Assembly (NCBI GenBank): GCA_029204225.1
Contig: CM055098.1
Location: forward strand, 24,369,367-24,433,366
Source of the DNA: Diphasiastrum complanatum
Taxonomy: Eukaryota; Streptophyta; Lycopodiopsida; Lycopodiales; Lycopodiaceae
DNA: 64,000 nucleotides
Direction of reading: 5' to 3'
This document shows, one piece after another, positions 1-9,125 of this stretch; the stretch's first letter is position 1; the number at the start of each line of letters is the position of its first letter. Both the position numbers and the translations under genes were made by a program. The notes under the pieces are model-generated. The model had not been told where the DNA came from, ran no database searches, and was given only the letters and a program-made list of their open reading frames with translations.

Positions 1-119
1 ACTGTACCCTTTTTTTTACACCCAGTACCCCTTTTTTTCCATTTTTTTGTCCTTTTTTGGTAAGTAATAGGCAAAAAAAAATTATTAAATATATTAAAAA
101 ATAAAAAAATATTAAAAAT

Positions 120-217
120 GGTACCGCCCTGGTATCGCGGATCCCAGGGCAGTACCGTACCGGCGGTACCACTGATATGGTACCCGCGGTACCATACCAG
201 CGGTACCAGGGGGTACT
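120..217. repeat. GC-rich palindromic island with five GGTACC sites
   Basis: Five copies of the palindrome GGTACC lie at 120, 165, 179, 188 and 202. They are embedded in GC-rich inverted segments (for example GCCCTGG at 126 pairing with CCAGGGC at 144). The island sits between an A/T-rich stretch and an AT dinucleotide array and can fold on itself. An open frame crosses it, but its residues only reflect the repeat. It may be a remnant of a foldback element; the origin is unknown. Confidence 0.55.
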
Positions 218-218
218 A

Positions 219-262
<44 letters not shown>
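218..262. repeat. (AT)n microsatellite
   Basis: An uninterrupted AT dinucleotide array of about 45 bp directly follows the GGTACC island. Confidence 0.95.
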
Positions 263-267
<5 letters not shown>

Positions 268-870
268 TTAGGTAGCCAAAAAACATTATTTTCAAACCTG
301 TTGAGCAGAAAACAAGGATGATCACAGCTAATGAAGGCAGGTTGTGATAACAACACATGGATAGGTAAAAGCTAATTGCCCTGCTGGAATGTTCAATAGC
401 GTTTTTTTTGCACTATGAGTAAGCCCAAGTGGGCAGAACCTAATGAGTGCTAATGGAATCTCACATTGGTGGGTGCCAATGGAGTTGGAAAGGTGTTGAA
501 TGACTAATTATATTACCAACTAAAGATTAGTCACAATGGTCTCTCTCCAATTCCCACTCACTTATAACTGTAACCTATGTGATACGAATGGTAAGCCCAT
601 ACCCCAATCTAGATTACAATATCAATCTATAAACCATACATCATCTGAACATTATGAATGTGGAGTTAATTGAATGAAGCACATACATGCATTGAAATTG
701 GAATAGATAAGATGCTCTGACTAGTCATCAATTTCCAAAAATCCAAGCTCCAGACCTGCATGCTTGGTTCTGGGTCAAGTTTAGGCCTTCAAAGCGAACT
801 AAAGTAAACAGGGGTTGCTATGACACCTGGATCCTAGGGTTCTAAAGATTACGACTCCTGAACGCATCAA
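263..870. other. Unassigned non-coding DNA
   Basis: No recognisable coding segment, RNA gene or repeat seen. The last five bases before the outer LTR (871-875, GGCTC) recur at 14416-14420 and are taken as its target duplication. Confidence 0.6.
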
Positions 871-875
871 GGCTC

Positions 876-1133
876 TATTAGAATATGAATGTCGAGTTTA
901 TATTGTTGTACAATTAGTTTGAATTGTTATTTGTCGAGTATTGTATGCTCGCAATATTTAATAATGGTAACAGGCCTAAATGTCCTGTATGATACCAAAA
1001 GGGTGCAAGCAGCCCCTATACACAATTTGGTATTCATTGTCTTGTTCATTCATTAGAAGATTGTAACGGCTATGATGTGTCTTATTCTTCATGTCTGATT
1101 TCTCTGTTGTGATCCTAGTTCATTGGTTAATGG
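876..1133 (+). repeat. 5' LTR of the outer element, interrupted at its 3' side
   Basis: It matches the 3' LTR from TATTAGAATA to the block ending GGTTAATGG. It contains roughly 90 bp (about 966-1055) absent from the 3' LTR. Homology stops at 1133, where the hAT terminus CATAGTTGC begins. Confidence 0.65.
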
Positions 1134-2075
1134 CATAGTTGCACCGAAACGTGATTCTGGGGCTGAGCGTTTCGGAAATCGCGTTTCTTAGCCCAGAATC
1201 GTTCATTAAAAAAGAAAATAAATAAAAAAATTTGAATACCTCTTTACGGCCAGAATCGCGCCAGCTGTGGAGGTGTTAATTTTTTTTGTTTTGAGCTGTA
1301 GGCATCGGATCTTGGCGTGTGGATAGTCGACAGGCATCTACTCAGCGATATTGAGGTGGTGTGCACAGTTCCAGGGGGATCTGAGCTTCGTGGAGATCGA
1401 AACGATCAGTTTTCGATTTTTGGTAGGTGTAGGCTTGTTTTTTTGCAAGTGTTGACATTGAGCTGTAGGCAACCAAATCAAGCGCAGTTTGGCTCTAGAC
1501 CACCTTTCTTCATGCCCACGGTGATTCCTACAGGGTCAGTTTCAACCATTACGGCACACCTTGCGATATTTGAACACCACAATCCAAATGCTCGTTTTTT
1601 TTTTGCCATTTTCAGAAAATGGCTTCTGGGCAACCGATTCAAGTGGTGTTTGAGCCTAGAATGCATTTCCACATGCCCGCACAGACTCTAGTGACCTCCG
1701 TTCTGCCCGTCTACGTCCGTAGCACAAATTTCAATTTTCTTGCCCTAATTCCATGTTTTTTAGGGTTTAGGGTTAGAGCATCGTGCAAGCATCCGCCAGT
1801 AGCGTGGTTTAGGCCTGCACTGGACTCATAGACACCTGCAAGGACTCCCATGCTAGCGTCAGTCGCCTGTTTTCGCTCGCACTGGAATTATTCTATCCCT
1901 CGCCCTGTCTCGTGTGTTTTTTGGCAGTTGCTATGATCTTGCTACAATCAATGTGACGCGTGCTTGGATGTGTTCAGCTCTGTTTTAGGTTGGCAATGTT
2001 TTTCAATGCAGTGTGTTTTCTTCTACTGAACGGTTGTTTGCTTGTTTTTGTTCAAAGGTTTGATCTCGTGTGGAC
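1134..2075 (+). other. hAT copy A 5' end and leader, no clear coding
   Basis: It is homologous to 16390-17360 of copy B. The phrase GAGCTGTAGGCA recurs at about 1291 and 1460 (also near 16852). Short open frames here do not match between copies, so I treat the block as terminus plus untranslated or intronic leader. A pyrimidine-rich tract with TTGTTCAAAG near 2056 could be a splice acceptor before the zinc-finger exon. Confidence 0.5.
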
Positions 2076-3081
2076 ACGATGCCGGTGCAGGGCCGAGGCC
2101 TTTGGGGCGAGGTTGAGCTTACTGAGGGGGGATGTGGCTACACACCATGGCTCGGGAGTCCGTAGATGGAGATGCTTGCATTGTGGTGGTCTCTTCACAG
2201 GATCACTTACCAGGGTTAGGGCTCACTTACTGAGGGTCATAGGGCCGAGTGGGCGGGCATTGGGCATATCTGATTGCCCCAGGATTTCCGATGAGGACAG
2301 ACAAAGGTTGTCTATTACGTACGGGCACGGTGCTGAGACCTGGCGCTGGTTGCTGCCCAAGTTTCTGTCTGCCGGACTCCCCCTATAGTTCTGCTGTGAT
2401 TCGACGCACCCGCTCTGTTCTGAAACATAGTGCTTTTTGGTAAAGCACGCTTTTTAGGACTTAGTTTTTATTTTGCTGACTAAGCCTGGCAGAATCAGTC
2501 TGGCTCCCAGACATGGGTCCCGGGAGCCGTCCCGGCGGCAGAATCAACTTGCTTCCTGACTAGGCCACGACTCGAGCTCCAGAGCTAGCTCATGACTTGT
2601 GACTACTTGACTGGCTCACCTCAGGTTGGAGGCTCAGTCCTTGACGTTCTAACTTAGTATCACAGGTTTCTGGACAGGGACAGGGACAGGGTGCTGCATC
2701 ACAGGTTTCTGGACAGGGACAGGGACAGGGGGCAGGAGCAGCTGCAGGTCCACAGGCAGGGGTCACAGGTATGCAGGCATGGCCTACTACGGGTGCAGAG
2801 CCTAGTACAACACGTTCTTGGCAGGGTTTAGGTGCAGTGCATGGTCCAGGCGGTGCCACTCCAGTTCCACCCGCAGCAGCAGGGCTTACTTCAGAGGGGA
2901 GAGCGTCACATGAGCAGGTTGGATCAGCACCAGCAGGTCCTTCTCGTCCCTCCTCTTCTTCGGCAGCAGATGCAGCACATGGTTCGACAGGTCCTCCCAG
3001 AGAGAGTGATACACCCATAGATCAGCCATCCGGTTCGCGTGTTAGACCACGAGCGCCGTGTGCACAGCACAGAGAGGTTAG
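2076..3081 (+). pseudogene. hAT transposase N-terminal exon with BED-like zinc finger, cut by a copia insertion
   Basis: Around 2160-2290 the reading frame carries a BED-type zinc finger with W-x-C-x2-C-G, then a helix with R-x-H, then a C-P-R motif, as in N-termini of plant DUF659/hAT proteins, where it binds transposon ends. After it the frame changes. The 2771-3081 segment is rich in Ser, Pro, Gly and Ala and leads in frame toward the transposase core, but the copia LTR starts at 3082. The core resumes at 9126 after the duplicated GTTAG. The ATG near 2080 opens a frame that stops before the finger, so the start is uncertain and at least one frameshift or unrecognised intron lies between finger and linker. 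Confidence 0.55.
2659..2737 (+). repeat. Tandem duplication, unit about 40 bp, within the hAT linker
   Basis: ATCACAGGTTTCTGGACAGG followed by GGACAGGGACAGG occurs twice head to tail. It adds a low-complexity stretch to the linker between zinc finger and transposase core. Confidence 0.85.
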
Positions 3082-3331
3082 AGTTAAAATAGCAATGATC
3101 GACTTATACAGTGCTTTCTTATTTCGACGGCACCACGTGTGCTTAATTCTAGAGTTATCGGGCCATCTTTCTTTTACGAGCCCTTTGAATGTTTTTTAAC
3201 AACTTATCTTTGTACTTACGAGTTAGTTGAATATATAGTTTGAGGAGAGCAATTCTGTGGTCTTGTTGCACTTGACGTTGTGCTGTGGTGATTGATCCGG
3301 TCGGGTGTTTAAACTGTGTTTTTTCTTAACT
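3082..3331 (+). repeat. 5' LTR of the nested copia element
   Basis: 250 bp, beginning AGTTAAAATA and ending TTCTTAACT, with the primer-binding site directly after it. It lacks the usual TG...CA ends but has matching inverted ends AGTTAA/TTAACT. Confidence 0.92.
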
Positions 3332-3343
3332 TGGTATCAGAGC
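3332..3343 (+). promoter_or_regulatory. Primer-binding site (initiator tRNA-Met type)
   Basis: TGGTATCAGAGC is complementary to the 3' end of plant initiator tRNA-Met, the usual primer for minus-strand DNA synthesis in Ty1/copia elements. It abuts the LTR with no spacer. Confidence 0.92.
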
Positions 3344-4593
3344 CCTTGGTGGCTTGAATCACCGGACAAGAACAGAGAGCTGCGAATTCACGACGGTTTG
3401 TTGGCTAGGAAGCACAAAACCGAGTCTGTGGAGATTCATGGAACGGCTCAAAACTGTAAAAAGGATTCAGAGACAGGGAATTGTCGGTTGAATCAGAAAG
3501 CAAGCAAAGTTTGAAGCTGAAAAATTCTTCTGGAGGGTTGCTTGGCGTTTGTGATTGGTTTGAATCCAATCGAACACCGTTTGAAGAGCGGTTTGGAGCA
3601 AAAGATTGCCTGCAGTAGGGCGACCTCAGCCAGATAGGAGCTGCAAGTGAAAGCTCAGGGAAAGCCTGAGTAAAGCCCAATATATCCTTCTCTTCAAAGT
3701 TGCTAGGGTTTCAAAGTGCAAAATCTGGGATATCTCCTTGTAGGAGGCCGTTTTCAGAGCTGTAAGTTGCTGAGAATGGGCGCCCTGGTAGTGCGATTCA
3801 ACAGTAGGAAGGCCGCGACTGGCCGTGGAGGAAGAAACCAGCCAGATCGATCCACAGGGAGCAGCCATAGCCTGTGAAGAGAGAGAAGAGTCCATCGCAA
3901 AGAGAGAGAAGAGGAGGAGAGGTCGCGGGACCTCTCGCGCGCCCAGTTCAATTAGTCTGTTAGCGGCCCGAAGTGCTTGGTGCTTCGAAGGCCCTTGATC
4001 AACGCACAAAAGCGTGGAAAGCCGTCCGATCTTGAATCACACAGATCGACGATGGTTATTACACGACAGGTGGGTCATTGGATCTGAAGGATCCGTTGGA
4101 TTGATGTGAAAAAGTCTGAAGGAATCTGAAGTGCAAAGTGCATTGCAACTTCATTAAAAATCTTCAAACTGAAAAAATTGTTGGGTCCCAAGTTTTTGAA
4201 GGGTGAAGTTTCTTCACACTCAAGAAACAGTTCAAAAACCCAAATTGCCCTTATTTTCACCTCCTTTAGCCTATTTTGGCCAAACGAAAGGCTATAGCCT
4301 CCAAACGAAGGGCACCCTGACTGTACTTGCAAGTACGGTACACCATAACAGAGTGATTGTCGTGGAGAAAGTGTTCGAAGCGCGCCAGAAGTTATTCCAC
4401 TGGGCAGGAAGCTGGGAGTTGGTAACGAGAAGCATTTCGAAAAACGACGCCAGTTTGACTTTCAATTTGGCGAAAGAGCGGCGGGTGGCCTGGTAAGCTA
4501 AAAATTGCAGGTCATTATTATTGATTTATGACATCACGGTTGGCTCCAGCATACACTTTATAGCCTACAGGTGAAGTTTCAAGCAGTTTGGAG
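3344..4593 (+). other. Long untranslated leader of the copia element
   Basis: About 1.25 kb between the primer-binding site and the gag ATG. No conserved ORF is visible; the short frames present are not Gag-like. Such a leader may hold packaging or translation signals, but none could be identified. Confidence 0.6.
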
Positions 4594-5397
4594 ATGGCAA
4601 ACATCAATGAGGCAATTTTGGGCGATGCAAGCAAACTTGATGGGGCTTCTAACTACAACATTTGGAAATTCAAAATGAACAGCATTTTGATGGAGAAAGA
4701 GTTGTGGGAGATCGTGGCAGGTATTGAAGTCCGGCCAAATACCACTCCAGGTGACATAAGGGCCTTTGATAAAAAGGCGCAGAGAGCATTGTCCTTGATC
4801 AATCTTTCAGTGATAGACCATGTGATCACTCATATAATTGATGCCACGACGACTAGGGGAGCTTGGGAAGCTCTTAGAATGCAATTTCAAACTTGCAATC
4901 CAGCTCGAGCCATGTTCTTGAAGTTGAGATTGAACACAGTAAGGATGGAAGAAAGTGAATCAGTGGGATCTTTCTTCACCAGGATAAAGGAGCTGAGAGA
5001 TCAACTTGTGGCGATTGGAGAACCAATCAGAGATATTGAATTGGTACATACCACAATGAGCGGTGTCTTGGAAGGGCTACAGATGTTTGTGAGCGGCATT
5101 GCTTCGAGGGAGAGGTTGCCTACTTTTGAAGACTTCCACGGAATCATGTTGTAAGAAGAGCAGCGTCGCGAAGTGGTGAAGTCAAAGCAAACCCCACAGG
5201 AGGATCAAGCCTCGCTTGCTAAAGGCAAGCAGAAAGGATGAAAAAGGATTCCTAAAAAATCCAAGGATGATGATGACGAGGGAGAGTCGTCATCAAAAGG
5301 GAAAAAGAAGAAGAAAGGCAAATGTTACTATTGCCACAAACCGGGTCATTGGGCACACGAGTGTTATAAGAAGAAAGCGGACATAAAGGCAGGAAAA
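4594..5397 (+). pseudogene. Copia gag (capsid-nucleocapsid)
   Basis: The first ATG of the frame is at 4594. The N-terminal part has the copia Gag/UBN2 pattern (LDGASNYNIWKFKM, then a helical region with LRMQFQ and MEESESVGSFF). A TAA at 5152 and a later TGA at 5239 break the frame. Beyond them a basic stretch leads to a zinc knuckle of CCHC type, CYYCHKPGHWAHEC, at about 5323-5364. Gag packages element RNA into cytoplasmic particles. The two stops make this copy defective unless read through. Confidence 0.85.
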
Positions 5398-6204
5398 GTG
5401 ACTCAACAAGGAAACATTGCCGAAGATGATGGAGAAGATGACAAGACAAGTGTCTTCTCATCGGCATTGGCATCCCAAGTTGATGATGGTGCCAGATGGT
5501 TCATAGATTCAGGCGCCACAAGGCATATGACCGGGAAACGTGATTGGTTTGAAAAATTCTCACCAATCCATGATGGGGATAAGGTCACTCAAGCCAATGG
5601 AGAGGAATGCCAGATACAGGGTGTGGGCAATGTACCTGTGCAATTTCCTGATGGCAAAATTAAAAACATCCCTAATGTACTTTATGTTCCTGGACTCAAA
5701 AAGAGTTTGCTTTCTGTTGGTGTAATGGCAAATCAACATCTTAAAGTTGAATTTGTCAAGGATGGATGCCTTATGAAGGATATGAACCACAACCACAAAG
5801 TGGTGGCGAAGGGTCATAGAGATAGTAACTGTGGCCTTTATAAATTGGATGCTGCAAAACCAGGTGAATATGGTTTGGCTATCTCAACAGCATCTCAATC
5901 CGAGTTGTGGCACAGAAGACTTGGTCATTTGAACTATGGGAGCTTGAGATTGATGGCGAAACTGAAGATGGTAATAGGGTTATCGGCATTGCAGGATGAT
6001 CATCATGCAATATGTGAAGGATGCATCATGGGAAAGCATCACAAGGAGACATTCAAGAAAGGTGGAGCTGCAAGAGCTAAGAAACCGCTGGAACTCATTC
6101 ACAGCGACCTGTGCGGCCCAATGAAGACCATGTCGTTGGGGAAAGCATATTATTTTATGACTTTCATAGATGATTACTCTAGGAGGCATGGATTTATTTC
6201 TTGA
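5398..6204 (+). pseudogene. Copia protease, GAG-pre-integrase and start of integrase
   Basis: In order: the aspartic protease motif DSGATRHM near 5506; the GAG-pre-integrase domain with the HHCC zinc-binding set (H-x-R-R-L-G-H near 5909 and C-x2-C near 6019); and the start of the integrase core with HSDLCGP and FIDDYSR, two of the catalytic acidic positions. The frame begins with GTG inside the continuous pol sequence, so this is not a true start. It ends at a TGA near 6202 through a frameshift; the integrase continues in another frame at once. Confidence 0.85.
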
Positions 6205-7250
6205 AGAAGAAATCTGACGCTTTTGCTCGCTTCAAGGAGTTCAAGACTTTGGTAGAGAACCAATTGGATGCACGCATCAAAGTGCTAAGATCTGATAGAG
6301 GGGGCGAATACAAATCTGATGATTTTGAAGACTTTTGCAAAGAACACGGCATTAAAAGACAATTCACACAGTCACACACGCCGCATAGTAATGGTGTAGC
6401 TGAAAGGAAAAACAGGACTATTATGGAGAGTGCACGCTCCATGATGAAGCAAATGGGCTTGACCGATTCACTTTGGTCGGAAGCGTGCAGTGCGGCAACG
6501 TTCTTGCAAAACAGGAGCCCTACAGTTGCGGTCCCAAATGTGACTCCTGAAGAAGCATTTACTGGAATAAAGCCAAAAATCGACAAGTTTTGTGTCATTG
6601 GATGTAAGGCCTATGTACATGTGCCAAAGGAGGAGCGAAAGAAACTTGATGCCAAAGCAATCAAGTGTATCTTCGTCGGTTATGATGAAAGAACGAAAGC
6701 TTACAGGTGTTTTGATCCTGTAATGAATAAGATTCACATTAGCAAAGATGTGATCTTTGATGAAACGCATAGGTATGAAGATGAAGACCATGCAAGTGGT
6801 GAAAGCATCAAAAGACTTCCCACAATTCTGGAGGAAGAAGATGAAGAAGATGCTCCACAAAATGATGCACGTGAAGACGAGAATCGAGAGGGCGAGTATG
6901 AAAGACCACCACCTATTCAAGAGCTTAGGGGGAGGTAAGGAGAAACCGGTTGGAAGTAAGAGACATTACTTGGACACTCCTTGGGATACATACTCTCCAC
7001 GTAGTGTATCACCTGAATCTAAGATACCAAAATGGTATGAAAAGATCATGAAGGACGCAAAGCTAAATCAAACAGGATCTAGCACACAAAGTGAAGTGAG
7101 AAGATCAACACGGGAAAGGAAGTCTCCCGATCGTTATCATGTGAACTATGCCCTAATGACCGACATTTTGAAGTGTTGAGAGCCATCAACCTTTGATGAG
7201 GCAAAAGATCACAAAAAGTGGCAAAGGGCAATGGAAGAAGTCATGTGCTA
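6201..7250 (+). pseudogene. Copia integrase core and C-terminal region
   Basis: This continues the integrase with RSDRGGEY, then PHSNGVAERKNR carrying the catalytic Glu, then the usual GCKAYVHVP and FVGY motifs after the core. A frame change near 6910 moves the acidic linker region to another frame (6940-7180), and the pol sequence continues toward the reverse transcriptase to about 7250. Confidence 0.85.
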
Positions 7251-7365
7251 GGTAACATGTTTAACGTCCTTCCTTCATATTGACACCTCCTATATGGCTA
7301 GTGGATTACATATTTTGTGACAATCAAGCTTCTCAACAAATTGCTTCAAATCTTATCTTCCATGC
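7251..7365 (+). other. Non-homologous stretch replacing the start of reverse transcriptase
   Basis: About 115 bp between the end of the integrase-linker frame and the RT motif NKWVFRTK do not read as copia Pol. They probably reflect a local insertion/deletion in this copy. Confidence 0.45.
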
Positions 7366-7980
7366 TAGAAACCCATTGACAACAAATGGGTGTTTAGAAC
7401 AAAGTTTCATGCGGATGGCACAATAGCAAAGTATAAGGCACGCCTAGTAGTGAAGGGTTATGAGCAAAGTAAAGGAATTGACTATGAAGAGACATTTGCT
7501 CGAGTGGCTAAGTGGACTAGGCTACGCCTTATCATTGCCTTAGCATCTCATTTTGGGTGGAAGATCCATCAAATGGATGTGAAGTCTGCATTTTTGAATG
7601 GTGACTTAGAGGAAGAAGTTTACATGGTCCAACAGCTGGGCTTCATGGCAAAAGGGCAAAAGAACAGAAGGTATGTAAACTACACAAAGCACTTTATGGC
7701 CTTAAGCAAGTGCCACGCGCATGGTACGCACGCATTGACAGTTACTTTCTTTCTCATGGGTTTGTAAGAACAAATTCAGATCCAAACCTTTATGTTCTTA
7801 TAAATGATGACAGCATTGCCTTGATTGTACTTTATGTTGATGATATCATTATCACGGGCAATGATGAGAATCTCACTTGTTCTATCAAAGCCAACTTATG
7901 CAAGCAATTTGAGATGACAGATTTAGATCCTATGCACTATTGCTTGAGTGTCGACGTATAGCAAACTAGCAGTGATATCA
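7366..7980 (+). pseudogene. Copia reverse transcriptase
   Basis: RVT_2-type motifs in order: NKWVFRTK, YKARLVVKGY, then QMDVKSAFLNGDLEEEVYM, then a frameshift at about 7690-7720, then the catalytic YVDDIIITG at about 7839. The polymerase copies element RNA into DNA. The frameshift and a TAG near 7960 inactivate it. Confidence 0.87.
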
Positions 7981-8000
7981 GGTTATGTCAAAACAAGTAT

Positions 8001-8770
8001 GTGGGCGAGATATTGGAGAGATTTCACATGACAAAGTGCAAACCTTCCATCACCCCTTGCGAAGCTGGTAAGAAATTATCTCATATTGATGATAGTGCAC
8101 ATGTTGATGCTACACTATTTCGTCAGCTAGTTGGAAGTTTGATATATCTTACGACTACACGTCCTGATATCTACTATGCTATAAGTTTGATTAGCCAATT
8201 CATGTCATCACCCACTATGGACCATTGGAAAGCAGCAAAAAGGATTTTGAGGTATGTGAAAGGTACACCTAACCTTGGTCTAATCTACAAAAGACAAAGT
8301 GTTTTACCTAAGTTGCAAGGTTATGTTGACGCTGATTGGGCAGGAAGTATAGATGATAGAAAGTCAACAACAGGTTATGCCTTCAATTTTGGTAGCGGTT
8401 GTTTTTCATGGTCTAGCAATAAGCAAGATACTATTTCTCTTTCTTCCACAGAAGCCGAATATAAAGCGTTGAGTTCTGCTACCCAGGAAGCTGTTTGGCT
8501 ACGTAAGTTGTTATGTGAGATTGGCATGAAGCATGTAAATCCCATTGTTATTTTCTGTGACAGTCAAAGTGGAATACAATTGGCTAAAAATCCTATCTTT
8601 CACGCAAGGACAAAACATATTGAAGTAAAATATCACTTTGTGCGTGAAAAGTTACAATCTGAAGATATAAGTATTGTACATTGTTCTACGTTATTACAAG
8701 TTGCTGATATATATTTACAAAAGCTTTAAGTAAAGAAAAGTTTGAGACTTTTAGAGCCAAACTTGGCTTA
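8001..8770 (+). pseudogene. Copia RT connection and RNase H
   Basis: The copia-type connection (LVGSLIYLTTTRPDI) is followed by the RNase H set: DADWAGS, then SSTEAEYKAL, then FCDSQSGIQLAKNP, then RTKHIEVKYHFVRE. The frame stops at 8727, but homologous Pol tail sequence continues in another frame to about 8770. RNase H removes the RNA template during reverse transcription. Confidence 0.87.
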
Positions 8771-8867
8771 GACCTGGTCATGTAAAAAGCCTTTACTTGT
8801 AATACTATCATGGAGGTATGTTCCATGAATAGAGTAAACTCTAAAATAAAAAGAGACGTTGATCATT

Positions 8868-8876
8868 GAGGGAGAG
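8868..8876 (+). promoter_or_regulatory. Polypurine tract
   Basis: GAGGGAGAG directly precedes the 3' LTR and is the expected primer for plus-strand DNA synthesis. Confidence 0.75.
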
Positions 8877-9125
8877 AGTTAAAATAACAATGATCAACTT
8901 ATACAGTGCTTTCTTATTTCGACGGCACCACATGTGCTTAGTTCTAGAGTTATCGGGCCATCGTTCTTTTACGAGCCCTTTGAGTGTTTTTAAGCAACTT
9001 ATCTTTGTACTTACAATTAGTTGAATATACAGTTTGAGGAGAGCAATTTTGTGGTCTTGTTGCACTTGACGTTGTGCCGTGGTGATTGATCCGGTCGGGT
9101 GTTTAAACTGTGTTTTTTCTTAACT
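8877..9125 (+). repeat. 3' LTR of the nested copia element
   Basis: 249 bp, from AGTTAAAATA to TTCTTAACT, followed by the duplicated target GTTAG at 9126-9130. About 13 differences from the 5' LTR by eye. Confidence 0.92.

Larger units (their letters stand above)
3082..9125 (+). mobile_element. Ty1/copia LTR retrotransposon inserted in the hAT-A exon
   Basis: It has two 250-bp LTRs (3082-3331, 8877-9125), a tRNA-iMet-type primer-binding site TGGTATCAGAGC immediately after the 5' LTR, gag, protease, integrase, reverse transcriptase and RNase H in copia order, and a purine tract before the 3' LTR. GTTAG is duplicated at 3077-3081 and 9126-9130, and the related hAT copy B shows the single, empty site near 17615. 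LTR ends are AGTTAA...TTAACT rather than TG...CA. By eye the LTRs differ at about 13 positions (about 5%). Coding is broken by stops, frameshifts and a replaced stretch before the reverse transcriptase. Confidence 0.95.

Noticed and set aside
118-321. 67-codon ORF across the GGTACC island
   Set aside because: Composition reflects the palindromes and the AT array (Ile-Tyr repeats).
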